Positions 8,201 through 11,363 of a DNA stretch of 11,363 nucleotides are shown here, in pieces; the first letter of the stretch is position 1; each line of letters opens with the position of its first letter. A model generated the notes under the pieces. That model had not been told where the DNA came from, made no database searches, and saw nothing but the letters and a program-made list of their open reading frames with translations. The position numbers and the translations under genes are program-made. Origin of the DNA: Burkholderiales bacterium (lineage in GTDB: Bacteria > Pseudomonadota > Gammaproteobacteria > Burkholderiales > Burkholderiaceae_C); assembly GCA_947462175.1 (NCBI GenBank), contig CANHOE010000053.1, forward strand, positions 1-11,363, given 5' to 3'.

Positions 8201-8726
8201 CGCGATTGGCACGCTCGAAGGCGCGATCCACAAGATCGACCTCGAAACCCGTGATCTGCTGGGCACCACCTTCAACCAGGTCAATGAGCATTTCGGCCGC
8301 ATGTTCCCGTCGCTGTTCGGCGGCGGACAAGCCAAGCTGGTGATGACGGGCGACGAAATCCTCGACGCGGGCGTGCAGGTGATGGCGCAGCCACCGGGCA
8401 AGAAGAACAGCACGATCCACCTGCTGTCCGGCGGCGAGAAGGCCCTGACCGCCATCGCGCTGGTGTTTGCGATCTTCCAGCTGAACCCGGCGCCGTTCTG
8501 TCTGCTCGACGAGGTCGATGCGCCTCTCGACGACGCCAACACCGAGCGTTACGCCAAGCTGGTCAAGGAGATGGCCAAGGGCACCCAATTCCTGTTCATC
8601 AGCCACAACAAGATCGCGATGGAAATGGCGGTGCAGCTGATCGGCGTGACGATGCAGGAGCAGGGCGTGTCGCGCATCGTGGCGGTCGATATGGCCGAGG
8701 CGGTCAGTCTGGCGGAGGCGGCATGA
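5205..8726 (+). CDS. smc: Chromosome segregation and condensation ATPase Smc
   Basis: Complete bacterial SMC protein of 1173 residues, the usual length. It forms a dimeric ring with ScpA and ScpB that organises newly replicated chromosome arms. The N-terminal head has Walker A GPNGCGKSN (31-39) and the conserved MRLNSIKLSGFKSF start. Long heptad-like, Glu/Gln/Arg/Ala-rich coiled coils (about 165-500 and 665-1010) flank a hinge (about 508-660). The C-terminal head carries signature LLSGGEKALTAIAL (1073-1086), Walker B FCLLDEVDAPLDDAN with catalytic Glu near 1103, and the switch His in FISHNKIAM. The ATG at 5205 gives the family N-terminus; the frame is open back to a TTG at 5130 but those 25 residues are not SMC-like. 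Upstream Shine-Dalgarno is weak. The stop overlaps the zipA start. The hinge end lacks the glycine-rich stretch found in B. subtilis-type hinges. scpA and scpB are not in the window. Confidence 0.97.
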   Translation: MRLNSIKLSGFKSFADPTHFQLPGQLVGVVGPNGCGKSNIMDAVRWVLGESKASELRGESMQDVIFNGSGQRKPASRASVELVFSNEDARAGGQWNQFAEIAVKRVLTRDGSSSYHINNQPVRRRDVQDVFLGTGLGPRAYAIIGQGTISRIIESKPEELRMFLEEAAGVSKYKERRRETENRLRDTRDNLTRVEDILRELNGNLDKLEKQAEVASRYRSLQEDGTLKLHQLWFLRHRDAAGEQQRIEKDVAAAVVALESKTAELRQGEAELETIRQAHYAASDELHASQGRLAEASLEVSRLEERIRYVVEGRQRAELRLAELVLQTVQWADRRGQAEAELEQLAGQVASADEHSEVLAAQAEEQADRLPSLEDAVRAAQSAASAQRTLVASVQQQIQVLASESRNIEDQSRQLAARRERLAGEKRQLAAPDAERIAQLKQQFGSAEATREVADARLAELGERVPVLDDARRARQAELNTEAGRQTDFSARLDALRALQEKVQTEGKLRPWLVKHGLDGLTGLWARIHIEPGWETSLESALRERINALEVGRVDTVRAFAADPPPAKLVFYTPPVAGTPQANSNATLSRLSDLLRIGDVGLKALLTDWLEGVYTAASLDDALAARSRLQHGEVLMTREGHAVSAHAVSFYAPDSEQAGLLGRAQDIENLDRQLRAQSLIAEEARSALIRAEAAYSSASEHLATARRESAEAQSRAHQLQVELLRLTQQAEQTQSRSVQLDDELAEIDAQQEELNERRATGEARFEDLDIELAATQERHAELDDAVIQSERTLAAAREQLRALERQAQESQFASRSLAARRSELQRSIETAVQQIASNAQAEAQLNEELVRFTDASAQAGLQEALALKLDREAALAAQRSEYDDLTLRLRRADEQRMAHEQSLQPLRDRITKLQLEAQAAELGGAQYLEQLVAANVDFEALAQGIESHGVRLHGLQTEIDRINREITALGAVNLAALEELTTARERKTFLDAQNADLLDAIGTLEGAIHKIDLETRDLLGTTFNQVNEHFGRMFPSLFGGGQAKLVMTGDEILDAGVQVMAQPPGKKNSTIHLLSGGEKALTAIALVFAIFQLNPAPFCLLDEVDAPLDDANTERYAKLVKEMAKGTQFLFISHNKIAMEMAVQLIGVTMQEQGVSRIVAVDMAEAVSLAEAA
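8714..8718 (+). promoter_or_regulatory. Ribosome binding site of zipA inside smc
   Basis: GGAGG within the last codons of smc, four bases before the zipA ATG at 8723. With the ATGA overlap it supports coupled translation of smc and zipA. Confidence 0.6.
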
Positions 8727-9832
8727 CGGAAAACTTGACGCTGGCACTGGCAGTGCTGGGCGGCGCGGTGCTGATCGGCGTGGTCGCGCACGGTGCCTGG
8801 CAGGCGCGCAAGGCCGGGCCGAAGAAGGCGGAATTGGCCAGCTCGCGCACCGAGCAGCGAGAGCCCGTGCTGGGCGCAGCGCCGCATGACACGGTGCCAA
8901 ACGAGTACCCGCAACACGACGATCCGCAGGGTCGTGTGGCGCCTCACCTCGGTGATGTCTCACTGCCGCTGAATACGGCTGTGGCGGGTCGGACCCTGCC
9001 GCGCCGCGTGACACCGCGCATCGATGCGCTGATCGATGCGATCGTGCCGATGACGCTGGAGGCGCCGGTCACCGGCGAAGCCGTGTTGTCGCACCTGCCA
9101 GGCAGCCGCCGCGCCGGCAGCAAACCCTTCTTCATCGAAGGACTGAACGCTGACAACGGCGAGTGGGAGCCACCGCAGCCGGGTCAGCGCTATGGCGAAC
9201 TCCAGGCCGGCCTGCAACTGGCCAATCGGGGCGGCGCCTTGAACGAGATCGAGTACTCGGAGTTCGTGCAAAAGCTCGAAGTCTTCACCGATGCGCTGGG
9301 TGCGATGGCCGATTTCCCAGACATGCGCGAGGTTGCAGCGCGGGCGCGCGAGCTCGACACCTTTGCTGGCGAGCACGATGCTCAGATGACAGTGCAGCTT
9401 CGCGCCCGCAGCGCCGCCTGGAGCATTGGCTATGTGGTGCAGCAGTCTTCGCGCCACGGATTCGTGCCCGGTGTGTTGCCCGGCCGGCTGGTGCTGCCGT
9501 CGGCCGAAGATGGCGCGCCACCGGTGCTGACGCTCGCCTTCGATTCGCAGGCCGCGTTGTCCGACGACCCGAACACCGCCGCGCTGCGCGAGCTGGCGCT
9601 CGGCTTTGACGTCTCGCAGACCGATCCGTCGGTGGCGCCGTTCAAGGCCTGGCGGGTCAGTGCCATGGGCCTGTCCCAGGAGCTCGATGCCGACATCGTC
9701 GACGATCGCGGCCAGCCGCTGACGGCCGAAGGCTTCGCCTTCATCGACAGCGAACTGATGCGCCTGTACGCCGCGCTGCAGGCACGCGATCTGGCTGCGG
9801 GCTCTGCAGCCGCGCGGCGCCTGTTCAGCTGA
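8723..9832 (+). CDS. zipA: Cell division protein ZipA (FtsZ membrane anchor)
   Basis: A 369-residue protein with an N-terminal membrane helix (about residues 5-26, LTLALAVLGGAVLIGVV) and a short positive patch after it (ARKAGPKK), the N-out topology of ZipA, which tethers FtsZ to the inner membrane at the division site. A polar linker (27-98) lacks the long Pro/Gln-rich tract of E. coli ZipA. The C-terminal part (about 219-356) matches the ZipA FtsZ-binding fold: a first strand MTVQLRARS, then a late strand-helix unit ending in a strand ADIVDDRGQPLT, comparable to GGVVLDDQRRMMT of E. coli. A further globular segment (about 99-220) may be a divergent copy of the same fold. The ATG overlaps the smc stop (ATGA) and has GGAGG four bases upstream. 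Overall identity to E. coli ZipA is low; the call rests on topology, the C-terminal pattern and the smc-zipA-ligA order. Confidence 0.85.
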   Translation: MTENLTLALAVLGGAVLIGVVAHGAWQARKAGPKKAELASSRTEQREPVLGAAPHDTVPNEYPQHDDPQGRVAPHLGDVSLPLNTAVAGRTLPRRVTPRIDALIDAIVPMTLEAPVTGEAVLSHLPGSRRAGSKPFFIEGLNADNGEWEPPQPGQRYGELQAGLQLANRGGALNEIEYSEFVQKLEVFTDALGAMADFPDMREVAARARELDTFAGEHDAQMTVQLRARSAAWSIGYVVQQSSRHGFVPGVLPGRLVLPSAEDGAPPVLTLAFDSQAALSDDPNTAALRELALGFDVSQTDPSVAPFKAWRVSAMGLSQELDADIVDDRGQPLTAEGFAFIDSELMRLYAALQARDLAAGSAAARRLFS

Positions 9833-9834
9833 CG

Positions 9835-9850
9835 GCCGCGCTGCCGCGGC
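9835..9850. other. GC stem-loop between zipA and ligA
   Basis: GCCGCG (9835-9840) and CGCGGC (9845-9850) form a perfect six-base-pair stem with a CTGC loop. It starts two bases after the zipA stop and ends 11 bases before the ligA ATG, where a ribosome binding site would be expected and none is seen. No T-run follows, so it is not an intrinsic terminator. Confidence 0.4.
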
Positions 9851-9861
9851 ATTGGCGTGCG

Positions 9862-11363
9862 ATGAACGAGTCGGAACCCACGCGCCGCGCCGCTGAACTG
9901 CGCGCGCTGCTGCAGCAACATGCGCACCACTACTACGTGCTCGATGCGCCGCAGATTCCTGATGCCGAGTACGACCGGCTTTTCCAGGAGCTGGAGGCGA
10001 TCGAGGCGGCACACCCCGAGCTGGGCTGCGATGACTCACCGACGCAACGGGTGGTGGGGGGCGTGCTCGACGGATTCGTCGCAGTGCATCATGCGGTGCC
10101 GATGCTGTCGATCCGCACCGAGACCGACACCGAGCCCAGCGGCGCCGTCTCCTTTGATGCACGGGTGCGGCGTGAACTGGCGCTGACCGAGGCCGATGCG
10201 CCGATCGAGTACGCCGCTGAATTGAAATTCGACGGGCTCGCGATGAACCTGCGCTATGAGGCCGGTGTGCTGGTGCAGGCAGCGACGCGGGGCGATGGTG
10301 AAACCGGCGAGGACGTGACGCAGAACATCCGAACGATCGCGCAGATCCCGCGGCGCTTGCGCGGCGATGCGCCACCGTCAGTGCTCGAAGTACGTGGCGA
10401 GGTCTATATCCGCCGCGACGACTTCGAGGCGCTGAATGAGCGTCAGCGCGCGCTGATCGCGCAGGGCGCGAAGAACGAGAAGACCTTCGTCAACCCGCGC
10501 AATGCTGCTGCTGGTGCGGTGCGTCAGCTCGACCCGGCGATCGCCGCCAAGCGCCCGCTGAGCTTTTTTGCCTACGGCCTGGGCGAGGTGCAGGGCTGGG
10601 GTGTGGACAACAGCGCACTGCCCGCCACGCACAGCGCACTGCTCGATGCACTCGGCGCTTTCGGATTGCCGGTCAGCAACGAGCGCGCGGTGGTGCAGGG
10701 CTCTGATGGGCTGGTCGGCTTCCATGCGGCGATCGGTGCCAAGCGCGACGCGCTGCCCTTCGACATCGACGGTGTGGTCTACAAGGTGAATGACCGTGCG
10801 CTGCAGCAACGCCTGGGCTTCGTGACCCGCGAGCCGCGCTGGGCGGTGGCGCACAAGTACCCTGCGCAGGAGCAGATGACCCGGCTGCTGGGCATCGATA
10901 TCCAGGTCGGCCGCACCGGCAAGTTGACGCCAGTGGCGAAGCTGGAGCCGGTGTTCGTCGGCGGCACCACCGTCAGCAACGCGACGCTGCACAACGAGGA
11001 CGAGGTGCGGCGCAAGGACGTGCGTGTCGGCGACGCGGTGGTCGTGCGCCGTGCGGGCGATGTGATTCCGCAGGTGGTGGGCGTGGTGCACGACCCCGCG
11101 GCAGTGGAGGGCGCACGCGGGGAGCCCTTCGATCTGTACCAACGATTGGGCGGCCAGTGCCCCGTCTGCGGCAGCCCGATCGGCCGCGAGGAGGGCGAGG
11201 TCGACTGGCGCTGTACCGGCGGGCTGACCTGCCCGGCGCAGCGCAAGGAAGCGATCCTGCATTTCGCCGGCCGCCGCGCGATGGACATCGAAGGCCTGGG
11301 CGACAAGCTGGTCGATCAGCTCGTCGATGGCGGCCTGATCCGCACGCTGCCCGAGCTGTACAC
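9862..11363 (+). CDS. ligA: NAD+-dependent DNA ligase LigA, 5' part (runs off the right edge)
   Basis: About 500 of the usual 670-700 residues are present. LigA seals nicks at Okazaki fragments and in repair, using NAD+ as AMP donor. Domain Ia (1-70) holds HHYYVLDAPQIPDAEYDRLF, which binds the NMN part of NAD+. The adenylation domain carries the catalytic Lys in AELKFDGLA (Lys122), then ATRGDGETGEDVT, LEVRGEVYI, NPRNAAAGAVRQLDP and FDIDGVVYKVN. The OB fold follows (QVGRTGKLTPVAKLEPV, VVRRAGDVIPQVV), then a four-cysteine zinc finger CPVC...CTGGLTC, and the beginning of the helix-hairpin-helix region (RAMDIEGLGDKLVDQLV). The rest of that region and the BRCT domain lie outside. The ATG at 9862 is the only in-frame start near the zipA stop (29 bp gap); no Shine-Dalgarno sequence is clear. 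The usual SLxNAF motif reads SIRTETDTEPSGA here (about 83-95). Confidence 0.97.
   Translation, partial: MNESEPTRRAAELRALLQQHAHHYYVLDAPQIPDAEYDRLFQELEAIEAAHPELGCDDSPTQRVVGGVLDGFVAVHHAVPMLSIRTETDTEPSGAVSFDARVRRELALTEADAPIEYAAELKFDGLAMNLRYEAGVLVQAATRGDGETGEDVTQNIRTIAQIPRRLRGDAPPSVLEVRGEVYIRRDDFEALNERQRALIAQGAKNEKTFVNPRNAAAGAVRQLDPAIAAKRPLSFFAYGLGEVQGWGVDNSALPATHSALLDALGAFGLPVSNERAVVQGSDGLVGFHAAIGAKRDALPFDIDGVVYKVNDRALQQRLGFVTREPRWAVAHKYPAQEQMTRLLGIDIQVGRTGKLTPVAKLEPVFVGGTTVSNATLHNEDEVRRKDVRVGDAVVVRRAGDVIPQVVGVVHDPAAVEGARGEPFDLYQRLGGQCPVCGSPIGREEGEVDWRCTGGLTCPAQRKEAILHFAGRRAMDIEGLGDKLVDQLVDGGLIRTLPELY

Noticed and set aside
5157..9014. A 1285-residue open frame on the minus strand antisense to smc and the start of zipA
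   Set aside because: Smc on the plus strand has complete family motifs over the same bases. Long antisense frames are expected opposite GC-rich genes with strong third-position bias. The antisense translation shows no recognisable domain and has the Leu/Gln/Arg/His-rich look of a shadow frame.
9833..9861. Intrinsic terminator between zipA and ligA
   Set aside because: The hairpin has no following T-run and the two genes lie in the same direction 29 bp apart, so continued transcription is more likely.
8960..10375. A 471-residue minus-strand frame opposite zipA and ligA
   Set aside because: LigA motifs on the plus strand are definitive and zipA is supported by its overlap with smc. The antisense frame is low-complexity Arg/Ala/Ser and shows no family features.
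1..11363. A defence, mobile or otherwise undescribed system
   Set aside because: All eight genes belong to well-known housekeeping families, base composition looks even throughout, and there are no transposase, integrase, toxin-antitoxin, repeat array or tRNA boundary signals.

Overview
This is a GC-rich, densely packed stretch of bacterial chromosome with eight protein-coding genes and no RNA genes, mobile elements, CRISPR arrays or recognisable phage genes. Protein families and gene order point to a betaproteobacterium, most likely order Burkholderiales: smc-zipA-ligA, dapC-dapD, PrmB, a type IV pilus ATPase of the PilU class, and a YheS-type ABC-F protein. I cannot name the genus from sequence alone.

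The window is organised as two divergent gene blocks that share a 191-bp intergenic region (5014-5204). Leftward (minus strand), in transcription order, are dapC (succinyldiaminopimelate aminotransferase), dapD (tetrahydrodipicolinate N-succinyltransferase), pilU (twitching ATPase), prmB (uL3 glutamine methyltransferase) and the 5' part of a yheS-like ABC-F gene that runs off the left edge. Gaps are 4 to 47 bp and no terminator is visible, so this looks like one operon. It joins two steps of the succinylase route to meso-diaminopimelate and lysine with a pilus retraction ATPase and two ribosome-related proteins. dapE, the desuccinylase that follows DapC in the pathway and often lies near dapD, is not in the window; pilU sits between dapD and prmB.

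Rightward (plus strand) are smc (chromosome condensation ATPase, complete), zipA (FtsZ membrane anchor, start overlapping the smc stop by ATGA) and ligA (NAD+-dependent DNA ligase, cut by the right edge after about 500 residues). This is a chromosome segregation, division and replication cassette. An extended -10 element and an AT-rich imperfect hairpin lie upstream of smc.

I see no undescribed multi-gene system here. The points most worth a second look are the two-module layout of the ZipA periplasm-independent (cytoplasmic) part, the AT-rich hairpin in the probable smc leader, the missing dapE, and lineage-type departures from canonical motifs in the Smc hinge and the LigA adenylation domain.
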